A stretch of 64,000 bases of DNA from Burkholderia ubonensis subsp. mesacidophila (GTDB lineage: Bacteria > Pseudomonadota > Gammaproteobacteria > Burkholderiales > Burkholderiaceae). The position numbers and the translations under genes are program-made. The notes below the pieces were generated by a model. It searched no databases and was not told the DNA's origin. It saw nothing but the letters and a program-made list of their open reading frames with translations. Positions within the stretch are counted from its first letter, which is position 1. Every line of letters starts with the position of its first letter. Of the stretch, positions 1 to 9,241 are shown one piece after another. The stretch is from the NCBI RefSeq assembly GCF_002097715.1, contig NZ_CP020737.1:2232001-2296000 (forward strand). Direction: 5' to 3'.

Positions 1-18
1 ATCCGACGGAGTTGAGCC

Positions 19-1248
19 ATGCCCACCCTCGACGCGACGGCGCAGGTTGCCGCCGACCTCGCCGACCACGACGACGCATCGCTCGTCAGCCTGCCCTGGA
101 TCAAGCAGCTCGTGTCGATGGACACGACGAGCCGCGTGCCGAACCTCGGCCTGATCGAAACGGTGCGCGACGCGCTCTCCGCCAAGGGCATCGCGTCCGT
201 GATCACGCACGATCCGCGCGAAGGCTGGGCCAACCTGTTCGCGACCGTCCCCGCGCATGACGGCGCGACCGACGGCGGCATCGTGCTGTCCGGGCACACC
301 GACGTCGTGCCCGTCGACGGCCAGCAGTGGGACAGCGACCCGTTCCGCCCGGAACTCCGCGACGGCCGCCTGTACGGCCGCGGTACCTGTGACATGAAGG
401 GCTTCATCGGCGCGGCGCTCGCGCTGTTGCCCGAGATGCAGGCGACGAAGCTCGCGAAGCCGATCCATTTCGCGCTTTCCTACGACGAGGAAATCGGCTG
501 CGCGGGCGCGCCGCTGATGATCGCGGATCTGGTCAGGCGCGGCGTGAAGCCGTCCGGCTGCATCGTCGGCGAGCCGACCGGGATGCGCCCGATCATCGCG
601 CACAAGGGCATCAACGCGTACCGCTGCTGCGTGCGCGGCCACGCGGCGCACTCGTCGCTGACGCCGAAGGGGCTGAACGCGATCGAGTACGCGGCGCGCC
701 TCATCTGCCACATCCGCGACATCGCCGATCGATTCCGCGCCGAAGGCCCGTTCGACGCGCTCTACGACGTGCCGTTCTCGACCGCGCAGACGAGCACGAT
801 CCAGGGCGGCAACGCGATCAACACGGTGCCGGCCGAATGCCGTTTCGATTTCGAGTTCCGCAACCTGCCGACGCTCGATCCGGAGCAGATCTTCGCGCGC
901 ATCGAAGCCTATGCGCAGGAAACGCTGCTGCCGCAGATGCGGCGCGAGCATCCGAACGCGGCGATCGAATTCTCGAAGATCGCCGCAGCGCCCGGCCTCG
1001 ACGCGACCGAGCAGGCGGCGATCACGCAACTCGTGCGCGCGCTGACCGCCGACCAGGACAAGCGCAAGGTCGCGTACGGCACCGAGGCCGGCCTGTTCGA
1101 ACGCGCGGGCATCCCGAGCGTCGTATGCGGGCCCGGCTACATCGAGCAGGCGCACAAGCCGAACGAATACGTGGAGCTCGCGCAACTGGCCGAATGCGAG
1201 CAGTTCCTGCGCAAGTTCATCCGCAGCATGTCGGTCGACGCGCACTGA
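19..1248 (+). CDS. argE: acetylornithine deacetylase (M20 metallopeptidase)
   Basis: Zinc-dependent hydrolase that removes the acetyl group from N2-acetyl-ornithine in arginine synthesis, in the cytoplasm. The 409-residue length is normal for ArgE/DapE enzymes. Visible M20 signatures are the metal-ligand stretch SGHTDVVPVDG followed by GRGTCDMKG, the acidic pair in SYDEEIGC, and the dimerisation-domain HAAHSS motif. The ATG at 19 has a GGAG 7 bases upstream, so the start is complete although the gene lies at the window edge. It lies 60 bases upstream of a PLP enzyme on the same strand. Family membership is clear; the acetylornithine substrate is inferred from overall similarity, since some Burkholderia carry paralogues. 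Confidence 0.9.
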   Translation: MPTLDATAQVAADLADHDDASLVSLPWIKQLVSMDTTSRVPNLGLIETVRDALSAKGIASVITHDPREGWANLFATVPAHDGATDGGIVLSGHTDVVPVDGQQWDSDPFRPELRDGRLYGRGTCDMKGFIGAALALLPEMQATKLAKPIHFALSYDEEIGCAGAPLMIADLVRRGVKPSGCIVGEPTGMRPIIAHKGINAYRCCVRGHAAHSSLTPKGLNAIEYAARLICHIRDIADRFRAEGPFDALYDVPFSTAQTSTIQGGNAINTVPAECRFDFEFRNLPTLDPEQIFARIEAYAQETLLPQMRREHPNAAIEFSKIAAAPGLDATEQAAITQLVRALTADQDKRKVAYGTEAGLFERAGIPSVVCGPGYIEQAHKPNEYVELAQLAECEQFLRKFIRSMSVDAH

Positions 1249-1308
1249 CCGTTTCCCGCCACGCCGGCTCGCGTGGGCGGGCCGGTTCATTCCCCCACAC
1301 GCCAGGCC

Positions 1309-2325
1309 ATGTCGACTACACAACAGGGCACCGCCCACACGATCGACGGCGAGCCGATCCCGACGCTCGACGAAATCGCCGCGCAGCACTTCGCGCTGTC
1401 GCCATGGGTCTCGCGCACGCCGGTGTTCGAGCGCGCCGACCTGCCTTCGCTCGAAGGCACGCACGTCAACTTCAAGTTCGAACTGCTGCAGGCGAGCGGC
1501 AGCTTCAAGGCGCGCGGCGCGTTCACGCACCTGCTCGCGCTCGACGAGGCGCGCCGCAATGCCGGGGTCACCTGCGTGTCGGCCGGCAACCATGCGGCGG
1601 CGGTCGCGTATGCGGCGATGCGGCTCGGCAGCAGCGCGAAGGTCGTGATGTTCCATACCGCGAGCCCGACGCGCATCGCGCAATGCAAGCAGTACCGCGC
1701 GGAGGTCGTGCTGGCGGCGAGCGCGTCGCAGGCGTTCGATCTCGTGCGCCGGATCGAGGCCGAGGAAGGCCGCTTCTTCATCCATCCGTTCAACGGCTAT
1801 CACACGATCCTCGGCACCGCGACGCTCGGCTACGAATGGGCGACGCAGACGCCCGACCTCGACGCGGTAATCGTGCCGATCGGCGGCGGCGGGCTCGCGG
1901 CCGGCGTGTCGACCGCGCTGCGGCTCGCGAATCCGCGCGTACACGTGTACGGCGTCGAGCCGGAGGGCGCGGACGCGATGAGCCGCAGCTTCGCGGCCAA
2001 CCACACGGTCAAGATGGCCGCGATGCACACGATCGCCGATTCGCTGATGGCGCCGCACACCGAGGAATACAGCTACCAGCTATGCCGCCGCCACATCGAC
2101 AGCGTCGTCACCGTCTCCGACGACGCGCTGCGCACGGCGATGCTGTACCTGTTCTCGCACCTGAAGGTCGCCGTCGAGCCCGCCTGCGCGGCGGCGACGG
2201 CCGCCCTGCTCGGCCCGCTGCGCGAAACGCTGCAGGGCAAGCGGATCGGCGTGCTGCTGTCTGGCACCAACACCGATCCGGTCACGCTCGGCATGCACCT
2301 CGCGCACGCGAAGCTGCTGCGCTGA
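1309..2325 (+). CDS. threonine dehydratase-like PLP enzyme (fold type II)
   Basis: Likely pyridoxal-phosphate serine/threonine (or hydroxy-amino-acid) dehydratase. The PLP lysine lies in ASGSFKARGAF, the asparagine loop in SAGNHAAAVAY, and the phosphate-binding glycine loop in PIGGGGLAAG. At 338 residues it has the catalytic domain only. The C-terminal ACT-like regulatory region of biosynthetic IlvA is absent, so a catabolic or side-specificity dehydratase is more likely than the isoleucine-pathway enzyme. The ATG at 1309 was chosen over an in-frame upstream start because the conserved region begins soon after it. It probably shares a transcript with argE. Confidence 0.8.
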   Translation: MSTTQQGTAHTIDGEPIPTLDEIAAQHFALSPWVSRTPVFERADLPSLEGTHVNFKFELLQASGSFKARGAFTHLLALDEARRNAGVTCVSAGNHAAAVAYAAMRLGSSAKVVMFHTASPTRIAQCKQYRAEVVLAASASQAFDLVRRIEAEEGRFFIHPFNGYHTILGTATLGYEWATQTPDLDAVIVPIGGGGLAAGVSTALRLANPRVHVYGVEPEGADAMSRSFAANHTVKMAAMHTIADSLMAPHTEEYSYQLCRRHIDSVVTVSDDALRTAMLYLFSHLKVAVEPACAAATAALLGPLRETLQGKRIGVLLSGTNTDPVTLGMHLAHAKLLR

Positions 2326-2337
2326 CGCCGCGCGGGG

Positions 2338-2638
2338 TTATCCACGGTTCGTGTTGAAGAGCCTGTTGAAAAGTTTCTGGAAACTGCGCCAACGCGTTGA
2401 TCGGACAGCGCTTTCCCCGCGCGACGCGGTTTGCGGCAGCGGCCGTGCGCGGCCCGTCGCGCAGCTTAGGGTTATCCCCAGTTTTTGTTGACAGGACTGT
2501 GGAGAACTCGCCGACAAGCACCCCAAGCCATTGTTTCCATTAATAAAACAAACATCGCCCCCGGGCACGCCGCCGATTGGGCAATGTTCGCCGTCACCGC
2601 AGGTTATCCACAATTTCTGTTGACAGGCATGTTGATAA
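2338..2638. repeat. three imperfect repeats each opening with a DnaA-box-like 9-mer
   Basis: Three copies spaced about 130 bases apart start at 2338 (TTATCCACG), 2472 (TTATCCCCA) and 2604 (TTATCCACA, an exact match to the E. coli DnaA box). Each is followed about 6 bases later by a TGTTGAcAGgcNTGTTGA-like block (2352-2372, 2486-2506, 2619-2638). A weaker shared piece, GCGCCAA..CGTTGA, follows the first and third copies. The repeats lie between the dehydratase and mrcA, where no gene is supported. Function is unknown; DnaA binding is an inference from the 9-mers only. Confidence 0.6.
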
Positions 2639-2737
2639 GGGCGGGATCGGCGCGCCAAGTCGTTGATGCGCAAGGATTCGTCCGGCGCGCCCGCGGCGCG
2701 GGCCGGCGCCTGCGGCACGCCCTTCCGTCATCGCAAT

Positions 2738-2771
2738 AAAAAAACGGCGACCGCATCGCGCGGCCGCCGTT
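2738..2771 (-). terminator. rho-independent terminator of mrcA
   Basis: Read leftwards, a stem AACGGCG / CGCCGTT (arms at 2765-2771 and 2743-2749) is followed by a run of seven T (2738-2744 on the plus strand as A). It lies 43 bases past the mrcA stop. Confidence 0.8.
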
Positions 2772-2813
2772 CGTCGTGTCGTCGCCGGGCGCTGCCGCGC
2801 CCGCCGTCGTCGA

Positions 2814-5336
2814 TCAGGGCTTGTTGCTCTCGAACATGTCCATGATCTGCTGCTTCTCCTGCGCGGTCACCGGCGGCGGCGCCAGGCCCGCCGCGCCGGC
2901 CGAGCCGAGCGCATCGTTCGCATTCATCGCATTGGCTGCCGGGTTGATGTCGACGCTCGCGACGAAGCCGGCGCCCGGCGTGCGATCCGCGTAGTACAGC
3001 TCGCCGTCGATCGACGTCAGCCCGTCGGGCATCGGCATCGGCTGCTCGGGCACCCCCTGCAGCGCGGTGCGCATGTAGCCCACCCAGATCGGCAGCGCGA
3101 GCTGCGCGCCGAACTCGCGGCTGCCGAGGCTCTTCGGCTGGTCGAAGCCCATCCACGCGACCGCGACGAGCGACTGCTGGTAGCCGGCGAACCAGCCGTC
3201 CTTCGCGTCGTTGGTCGTACCGGTCTTGCCCTGCAGGTCGCCGCGGCCCAGCGCGTTGGTGCCCGCGCCCGTGCCGGCCGTCGCGACCGTGTGCAGCAGG
3301 CTGTTCATCACGTACGCGTTGCGGCCTTCGATCGTGCGCGGCGCGGTGCCGCCGGCGATCACCGGCTGCGCCTTCTGCAGCGGCTGGCCATGCGCATCGT
3401 CGACCTCGGCGATCAGGTACGGATCGACCTTGTAGCCGCCGTTCGCGAACACCGCGTAGCCGGTCGCGAGCTGCAGCGGCGTCACGAGGCCCGCGCCGAG
3501 CGCCATCGGCAGGTACGGCGGCGTCTTCGCCGGATCGAAGCCGAAGCGCTGCGTCACGTACTCCTGCGCGTACTGCGTGCCGATCGACGCGAGAATGCGG
3601 ATCGACACGAGGTTCTTCGAACGCTGCAGGCCGGTGCGCATCGACATCGGGCCGTCCGGCTGGTCGTCGTCCTTCGGCTCCCATGCGGTGCCGCCCGGCA
3701 CGCTCGGCGGGAAGTACAGCGGCGCGTCGTTGATGATCGTCGCCGGTCCGAGCCCCTTGTCGAGCGACGCGGAGTAGACGAACGGCTTGAACGACGAGCC
3801 CGGCTGCCGCCACGCCTGCGTCACGTGGTTGAACTTGCTCTTGTTGTAGTCGAAGCCGCCGACGAGCGAGCGGATCGCGCCGTCCTGCGGCGCGATCGCG
3901 ACGAGCGCGCCCTCGACCTGCGGCAGTTGCACGACCTGCCAGCCCGTCTTCGCCTCCTTCAGCACGCGCACGATCGAGCCCGGCTTGAGCTTCAGCGTGG
4001 CGTTCGCGCGCGGCCCGAGCGCCGCCGCGACGAAGCGCAGCCCGCTCGCGCCGATCGTCGTCGTCGCGCCGCCGACGAACTGCACCTCGACCGCGTTGGG
4101 CGCGGCGGACAGCACCACCGCCGACTGCAGGTCGCCGTTGTCCGGGTGGTCGGCGAGCGCGTCGTCGATCGCCTCGTCGCGTTCGTCGCCGGGCGCCGGC
4201 AGCGTGATGAAGCCTTCCGGCCCGCGATAGCCGTGGCGGCGCTCGTAATCGAGAATGCCGCGCCGCACCGCCTGGTAGGCCGCTTCCTGGTCCGCCGCAT
4301 TGATCGTCGTCGTGACCGTCAGGCCGCGCGTATACGTCTCGTCCTTGTACTGTGCGTACATCATCTGCCGCACCATTTCGGAGACGTACTCGCCGTGCAC
4401 CGCGTACTGGTTGCCCGGGGTACGCACGTGGATCTCTTCCTTGAGTGCCTGGTCGTACTGCGTCTGCGTGATGTAGCCGATCTCGAGCATCCGCTTCAGG
4501 ATGTATTCCTGGCGCACCTTCGCGCGCTTCGGATTGACGACCGGGTTATACGCGGACGGCGCCTTCGGCAGGCCGGCCAGCATCGCGGCTTCCGCGAGCG
4601 TGATGTCCTTCAGGTCCTTGCCGAAATACACGCGCGCGGCCGCGGCGAAACCATACGAGCGCTGGCCGAGGTAGATCTGGTTCATGTACAGCTCGAGGAT
4701 CTGGTCCTTCGTCAGGGCCTTCTCGATCTTGTACGCGAGCAGCATTTCGTAGATCTTGCGCGTGTAGGTCTTCTCGCTCGACAGGAAGAAGTTGCGCGCG
4801 ACCTGCATCGTGATCGTGCTCGCGCCCTGGCGCGCGCCGCCGTGCATCAGGTCGGCGACGCCGGCACGCAGGATGCCGAGGAAGTCGACGCCGCCATGCT
4901 CGTAGAAGCGATAATCCTCGATCGCGAGCACCGCCTTCTTCATCACGTCGGGAATCTCCTGGAAGCGCACGAGGCTGCGGCGCTCCTCGCCGAATTCGCC
5001 GATCAGCACGTGATCGGCCGTGTAGACGCGCAGCGGCACCTTCGGCTGGTAGTTCGTCAGCGCATCGAGCGACGGCAGCTGCGGCGCCATCACGACGAGC
5101 GCATAGCCGACGATCAGCGCGCCGATGACGGCAAGCGTGGCGAACAGGCCGACGAACCACAGCGCGACACGCGAGCGGAACGAGCGGCGGCGGCCCCCGC
5201 CGCCGTCATGCTGCGGCTCGCGGTGCGCATCGCGGTCGTCGTCATCGGTGTAATAGGCTCCCGCAGGCGAACGGCGCAGCGTGTAGTGAGGTTCGTTCCT
5301 GGCGGAAGAAGAAGGTGGTCGTTTGATAATTGGCAT
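2814..5336 (-). CDS. mrcA: penicillin-binding protein 1A, bifunctional peptidoglycan synthase
   Basis: Class A PBP that polymerises lipid II and cross-links peptidoglycan at the inner membrane. The 840 residues hold, in order: a disordered charged N-terminus, one membrane anchor near residues 58-82, and a glycosyltransferase domain with EDYRFYEHGG, GASTITMQVARN and ELYMNQIYLG. A transpeptidase domain follows, with the serine in GSSFKP, the SxN-type motif RSKN, and KTGTTN. I chose the ATG at 5336 (MPIIKRPPSS) over an upstream in-frame ATG because the remaining N-terminus matches family length. It is a single-gene unit with its own terminator. Confidence 0.93.
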   Translation of the reverse strand: MPIIKRPPSSSARNEPHYTLRRSPAGAYYTDDDDRDAHREPQHDGGGGRRRSFRSRVALWFVGLFATLAVIGALIVGYALVVMAPQLPSLDALTNYQPKVPLRVYTADHVLIGEFGEERRSLVRFQEIPDVMKKAVLAIEDYRFYEHGGVDFLGILRAGVADLMHGGARQGASTITMQVARNFFLSSEKTYTRKIYEMLLAYKIEKALTKDQILELYMNQIYLGQRSYGFAAAARVYFGKDLKDITLAEAAMLAGLPKAPSAYNPVVNPKRAKVRQEYILKRMLEIGYITQTQYDQALKEEIHVRTPGNQYAVHGEYVSEMVRQMMYAQYKDETYTRGLTVTTTINAADQEAAYQAVRRGILDYERRHGYRGPEGFITLPAPGDERDEAIDDALADHPDNGDLQSAVVLSAAPNAVEVQFVGGATTTIGASGLRFVAAALGPRANATLKLKPGSIVRVLKEAKTGWQVVQLPQVEGALVAIAPQDGAIRSLVGGFDYNKSKFNHVTQAWRQPGSSFKPFVYSASLDKGLGPATIINDAPLYFPPSVPGGTAWEPKDDDQPDGPMSMRTGLQRSKNLVSIRILASIGTQYAQEYVTQRFGFDPAKTPPYLPMALGAGLVTPLQLATGYAVFANGGYKVDPYLIAEVDDAHGQPLQKAQPVIAGGTAPRTIEGRNAYVMNSLLHTVATAGTGAGTNALGRGDLQGKTGTTNDAKDGWFAGYQQSLVAVAWMGFDQPKSLGSREFGAQLALPIWVGYMRTALQGVPEQPMPMPDGLTSIDGELYYADRTPGAGFVASVDINPAANAMNANDALGSAGAAGLAPPPVTAQEKQQIMDMFESNKP

Positions 5337-5798
5337 GTCGGAATGGCGGGCGCGCATCGCGCCCTCGGACGCATGCGGAATGCAAGCGGATGAATCGAGA
5401 GAGAGTGCATCGTGACACATTCGTCACGTCGACAGACCGCGTCGCGCGGCGATCCGTTCCCGCGACGTGACAGCGCATTTTAATGAAATCAATCGATTAG
5501 CTTCGCGATTTTTTGTAAAAATTCCCGCGTCGCGGCGCTGCGCGCGTCTTTTTGCCCGCTTGGCCGGCCTATCATGAACACGAAATCACGCGCGCCCGAG
5601 CTTTCAATCGTGAAAGACTCGACGCGCGATTTCTCGGCCCGGAATTCGCATCGCTTGAACTTGCGGGTTTAAGCCGTATTTAAGTGATCCGGTGGTGTAA
5701 TATCCGCCGGCAATCGCGGGCCGAAACCGCGGGCCGGAACCGGCACCGCCGCGGGCCACGCCGCCGCTACGCGGCGTCTTTTATACACGGAGGATTTC
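5337..5798. promoter_or_regulatory. divergent promoter region of mrcA and the pspA-like gene
   Basis: No gene is supported in these 462 bases. A possible sigma-70 promoter for the rightward gene is TTGAAC (5655-5660), 16 bases, TATTTA (5677-5682). Just before the rightward start, a hairpin ACGCCGC / GCGGCGT (5758-5777) is followed by CTTTTA and then the ribosome site GGAGG (5789-5793). A terminator-like hairpin inside the leader could act as an attenuator, or could end upstream transcription. No clear sigma-54 site, typical of enterobacterial psp promoters, was seen. Confidence 0.4.
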
Positions 5799-6479
5799 AT
5801 GTCGCTTTTCGACTCTGTTTCGCGCACGATCAAGGGCCTGCTGAACGATGCGGCCGACTCGGTGCAGGACCCGTCGCGCGACGCACGGCAGATCGTGCGG
5901 GAGCTCGACGACAGCATCGGCCGCGCCGAAAACTCGCTGATCGAGATCGAAGCGCAGGTCGCGACCCAGCGCAGCAAGCGCGATGCGGCCGACGACAAGG
6001 TGAAGAAGTACGAGGACGGCGCCAAGCGCGCGCTGCAGTCGGGCGACGAGTCGCTCGCGCGCGAAGCGCTCGGCGCGCAGGCGAATGCCGAGGCGGAGCG
6101 CGACGCGCTCGCCGCGGAACTCGCGACGCTCGAGCCGTCGGTCGACAAGCTGAAGGGGCAGATCGCCGAGATGCGCCAGCGCCGCAACGACCTGAACGCC
6201 CGCTCGAACATCCTGCAGGCGAAGCAGGAAATCGCGCAGGCGAAGGACGTCGCGGCCACCGCGCTCGGCGGCATCGGCGGCAAGAACCTGTCGGAAGATT
6301 TCCAGAAGCTCGAGGACAAGGTCGCGTTGCAGAACGCGCGTTCCGACGCCCGCCTCAACTCGGCCGACACGTCGAGCGGCAAGGCGCTCGACGACAAGCT
6401 CGCCGCGCTGAACAAGGGCCCGTCGGTCGAGGATCGCCTCGCCGCACTGAAGAAGCAGCTCGACACGCCCGCGCAGTAA
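5799..6479 (+). CDS. PspA/IM30 family membrane-stress protein
   Basis: The 226-residue, almost wholly helical protein is rich in A, E, K, D and Q, with a long coiled coil (about residues 30-170). It begins with the amphipathic helix MSLFDSVSRTIKGLL, as in PspA/Vipp1 proteins that bind stressed inner membranes. It starts 9 bases after a GGAGG site. A TPR membrane protein follows 76 bases downstream on the same strand, so the two are probably one transcript. No pspF/pspBC genes are nearby, so regulation differs from the E. coli phage-shock operon. Family assignment is good; the exact stress signal is unknown. Confidence 0.8.
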   Translation: MSLFDSVSRTIKGLLNDAADSVQDPSRDARQIVRELDDSIGRAENSLIEIEAQVATQRSKRDAADDKVKKYEDGAKRALQSGDESLAREALGAQANAEAERDALAAELATLEPSVDKLKGQIAEMRQRRNDLNARSNILQAKQEIAQAKDVAATALGGIGGKNLSEDFQKLEDKVALQNARSDARLNSADTSSGKALDDKLAALNKGPSVEDRLAALKKQLDTPAQ

Positions 6480-6555
6480 CCGGCGCGCGCCGCCCCGGGT
6501 TTCGGCGCGGCGCGCATCGATCGCAAGGAGACGGGCGAACGCGCCCGGTTCGATC

Positions 6556-7731
6556 ATGAAGAAATCCCTCGCCGCTCTCGGCTTCGCGCTGCTGACGCTG
6601 TCGTCCGCCGCGTTCGCGGTACCGACGCTGCAGCAGGTCGAGCAGTCGATCGCGCAGCGCGACTGGCAGCGCGCCGACACGCAACTGTCGCAAGTCATCG
6701 ACGCGCACCCGAACAACGCGCACGCGCACTACCTGTATGCACAGGTGCTCGACCGCGAAGGCCGCACGTCCGACGCGCTCGCGCAGCTGCAACGCGCGAA
6801 GACGCTCGATCCGCAGCTGCGGTTCACCGATCCTTCCCGTTTCGCGCAGACGGAAGCGCGCATCCGCGCGGACGCTGGCCGTGTGAGCAACGCGCCGTCG
6901 GCAGGCGCTCAAAGCGGCACGCTGCGGTCGTCGCTCGCGCCCGCCGTGGCGCCCGCCGAAAAGCACGGGCCGTCGGCCGGCATGTGGATCGGCCTTGGCC
7001 TGATCGTCGCGGTGATCGCGCTGGTGCTGCGCTGGACGCTGCGGCGCGCGCGCTCGGCCGGCGACACGCGCGCCGACGACGAACGCCGCGCGCAACTGAA
7101 GCGCGCGACCGACGTGCTCAACGACATCCGTCCGCTCAAGCTCGACGCGCGCCTGTCGACGGCGCCCGGCGCCGCCGCGCTCACGAGCGAGCTCGAGGGG
7201 ATCGAGACCGATGCGCGTGAACTCGTCGAAGCGCTGTCGAACGGCAAGAACCCGGTGCCGTCGTACCGCGTCGACGAACTCGAGAAACGCCACGCGAGCG
7301 TGAAGGCTCGCGTCGAAGGCCGGCCCGATCCGGCTGCGCCGGCGAGCGCGCCGGCCGGCGGCAGCGGCTCGGTGTTCGCGCAGGAAGCGGACCGTCTGAG
7401 CGGCGCGCAGGGCCAGCCCTACCCGCCGCAGCAGGTTCCGCCGCCCTATCCGCCGCAGCAGCAACCGCCCGTCGTGATCCAGCAAGGCGGCGGCGGCTTC
7501 GGCGGCGGCATGGGCGGACTCCTGACCGGCGTGCTGCTCGGCCAGGCGATGTCCGGCGGACGCGACCGCGTGATCGAGCGCGAGGTGATCGTCGACGACG
7601 AGCACCGCCGGCGCGAAGCCGATCCGGGCTTCGACCTCGGCCGCGGCGACGATACGAACTGGGATAACGGCAGCGGCAGCAGCGGCGGCGTCGATCTCGG
7701 CAGCAACGACGACGGCTGGACCGACACCTGA
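6556..7731 (+). CDS. secreted/membrane TPR protein with disordered acidic tail
   Basis: The protein has 391 residues. A signal peptide (residues 1-22, ending SSAAFAV) is followed by a TPR-like repeat region (about 25-95; repeated A-x-L-x-x-A patterns), then a transmembrane segment around residues 140-160 (GLGLIVAVIALVL). Next comes a helical cytoplasmic or periplasmic region. The last 100 residues are low-complexity: Pro/Gln stretches with PYPPQQ, a Gly-rich GGGFGGGMGG, and an acidic Asp/Gly tail. It follows the PspA-like gene and may act with it at the membrane. I do not recognise a named family. Confidence 0.7.
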   Translation: MKKSLAALGFALLTLSSAAFAVPTLQQVEQSIAQRDWQRADTQLSQVIDAHPNNAHAHYLYAQVLDREGRTSDALAQLQRAKTLDPQLRFTDPSRFAQTEARIRADAGRVSNAPSAGAQSGTLRSSLAPAVAPAEKHGPSAGMWIGLGLIVAVIALVLRWTLRRARSAGDTRADDERRAQLKRATDVLNDIRPLKLDARLSTAPGAAALTSELEGIETDARELVEALSNGKNPVPSYRVDELEKRHASVKARVEGRPDPAAPASAPAGGSGSVFAQEADRLSGAQGQPYPPQQVPPPYPPQQQPPVVIQQGGGGFGGGMGGLLTGVLLGQAMSGGRDRVIEREVIVDDEHRRREADPGFDLGRGDDTNWDNGSGSSGGVDLGSNDDGWTDT

Positions 7732-7956
7732 TCGTCGCGGTTCGGGCGCTGCGCATCGCGCGTCAGCGTCCCGCGCGGTCGGGCTCCAGCGGATGCGGAG
7801 CCCGACCGTCGCGCCGATTTGTCAATCATTCAAAGATGGGCTATCGGCAATGGGGCACGTTCGCTATCATGCGGCCATCGGCGTGCCACCGACCCTGAAT
7901 TCGACGCAGCGCGTCGCGGCACGCCTCCACTTGCCCCAACCAGGAGAAAGCCGCTC

Positions 7957-8388
7957 ATGAGCATCATCAAGGAATTCAAGGAGTTCGCCGTCAAGGGCAA
8001 CGTGATGGATCTCGCCGTCGGCGTGATCATCGGCGGCGCGTTCTCGAAGATCGTCGACTCGATCGTGAAGGACCTGATCATGCCGGTCATCGGCGTCCTG
8101 ACGGGCGGCCTGGATTTCTCGAACAAGTTCGTACTGCTCGGCACGATCCCGCCGTCGTTCAAGGGTAATCCCGATTCGTTCAAGGACCTGCAGGCCGCGG
8201 GCGTCGCGGCGTTCGGCTACGGTTCGTTCATCACCGTGCTGATCAACTTCATCATCCTCGCGTTCATCATTTTCCTGATGGTGAAATTCATCAACAAGCT
8301 GCGCAAGCCCGCGGAAGCCGCGCCGGCCGCGACGCCGGAAGACACCGTGCTGCTGCGCGAGATCCGCGATTCGCTCAAGCAGCGCTGA
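7957..8388 (+). CDS. mscL: large-conductance mechanosensitive channel
   Basis: Pentameric inner-membrane pore that opens under hypo-osmotic shock. The 143 residues start with the conserved [22 protein letters not shown] helix and first membrane helix. A periplasmic loop, the second helix ([16 protein letters not shown]) and a charged C-terminal bundle ([12 protein letters not shown]) follow. An AGGAGA site lies 9 bases upstream of the ATG at 7957, which rules out the longer in-frame start at 7819. It is monocistronic, with a terminator directly downstream. Confidence 0.96.
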   Translation: MSIIKEFKEFAVKGNVMDLAVGVIIGGAFSKIVDSIVKDLIMPVIGVLTGGLDFSNKFVLLGTIPPSFKGNPDSFKDLQAAGVAAFGYGSFITVLINFIILAFIIFLMVKFINKLRKPAEAAPAATPEDTVLLREIRDSLKQR

Positions 8389-8410
8389 GCACCGCCCGAC
8401 ATCGTCAGCC

Positions 8411-8435
8411 AGGCCCGCCGCGTGCGGGCCTTTTT
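8411..8435 (+). terminator. rho-independent terminator of mscL
   Basis: An 8-bp stem AGGCCCGC / GCGGGCCT with a 5-base loop is followed by TTTTT, 22 bases after the mscL stop. Confidence 0.85.
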
Positions 8436-8679
8436 GTTGCCGCGCGCCATCCGGGACGCCGCGCCGGCGCCTCGCATTTTTTTGTGACGAGCGGATGCAC
8501 GCACCGGGAAACCGGGTCTATGATGGAGACTAAACGACAGTACAGGCGCCAAGCGCTGACTGTGTCGATCGTGGCGAAGCGGGTCGACGGGAGACATCGA
8601 TCGTCGCACCGCACGAATGCAGCATCTTCGTGTGCTATAAAGGATCGACATGCGGCGTACATAGCCGGGAGTGGGTCGC

Positions 8680-9171
8680 ATGAAAATGCCGCATTTCTTG
8701 CAATTGTTTTTGAGGCGAGTGTTTATGTCCTTCCCGAAGAAACGCCGACGCGCGCAGCAGGATGGCCAGGAATCGTTCCTCGCGGTATTGCGCCACTCGA
8801 AACCGTTCGCCCAGCTCGACACCAAGATCGCACGCGCCCGCGCGCAGGACGAACCGGTGCTGTACGCGCATGTGCTTCCCGGCCTGGACGTGCTCCTGTG
8901 CAGCATACGCGGCGCACAGCCGCCGTACCCGGCCATCGCCGAGTTGCGCAAGCGCTGCATCGAGTCGATCGCCAATGCGCTCGAGCAGCCGCTCGACGGC
9001 CTCGAAAACGGCGGCTACTGGTACGAGTCCAACGGCTTCGGCTTCCTCGTGTTCGCGAGCCGCGCCCGTGCGCGCATCCTGCCCGAATTTGGTGCGGGCA
9101 CGAAAGCGAGCCTGCGCAGCGGGGTCGGGCGACAGAACGCCGGGGACACGACGCCCCGCTCTCTCGGCTGA
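8680..9171 (+). CDS. conserved hypothetical protein, about 163 residues
   Basis: No function recognised. The N-terminus is very basic (PKKRRRAQQ). The body is a compact mixed alpha/beta sequence with no signal peptide or membrane segment, ending in a basic tail. The ATG at 8680 has GGGAG about 8 bases upstream; the ATG at 8725 (MSFPKKRRR) is an alternative start. Coding is supported by strong third-position GC and by the gene filling the space between mscL and a convergent dehydrogenase. It probably has its own promoter in the 240 bases after the mscL terminator. Confidence 0.6.
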   Translation: MKMPHFLQLFLRRVFMSFPKKRRRAQQDGQESFLAVLRHSKPFAQLDTKIARARAQDEPVLYAHVLPGLDVLLCSIRGAQPPYPAIAELRKRCIESIANALEQPLDGLENGGYWYESNGFGFLVFASRARARILPEFGAGTKASLRSGVGRQNAGDTTPRSLG

Positions 9172-9187
9172 TTCAACGCCGGTTTTC

Positions 9188-9212
9188 GATGGGCCGCCTC
9201 CGGGCGGCCCAT
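9188..9212. terminator. hairpin between convergent genes
   Basis: An 11-bp inverted repeat GATGGGCCGCC / GGCGGCCCATC with a 3-base loop lies between the hypothetical gene and the convergent dehydrogenase. The T-run is weak on both strands, so it is probably a shared terminator. Confidence 0.6.
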
Positions 9213-9241
9213 CTGTCATTCGCGCGCCGCACGCACGGCCT

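Noticed and set aside
3291..5393. 700-residue open frame antisense to mrcA
   Set aside because: Arg/Val-rich shadow of a GC-rich gene, no family motifs; the opposite strand encodes clear PBP1A motifs.
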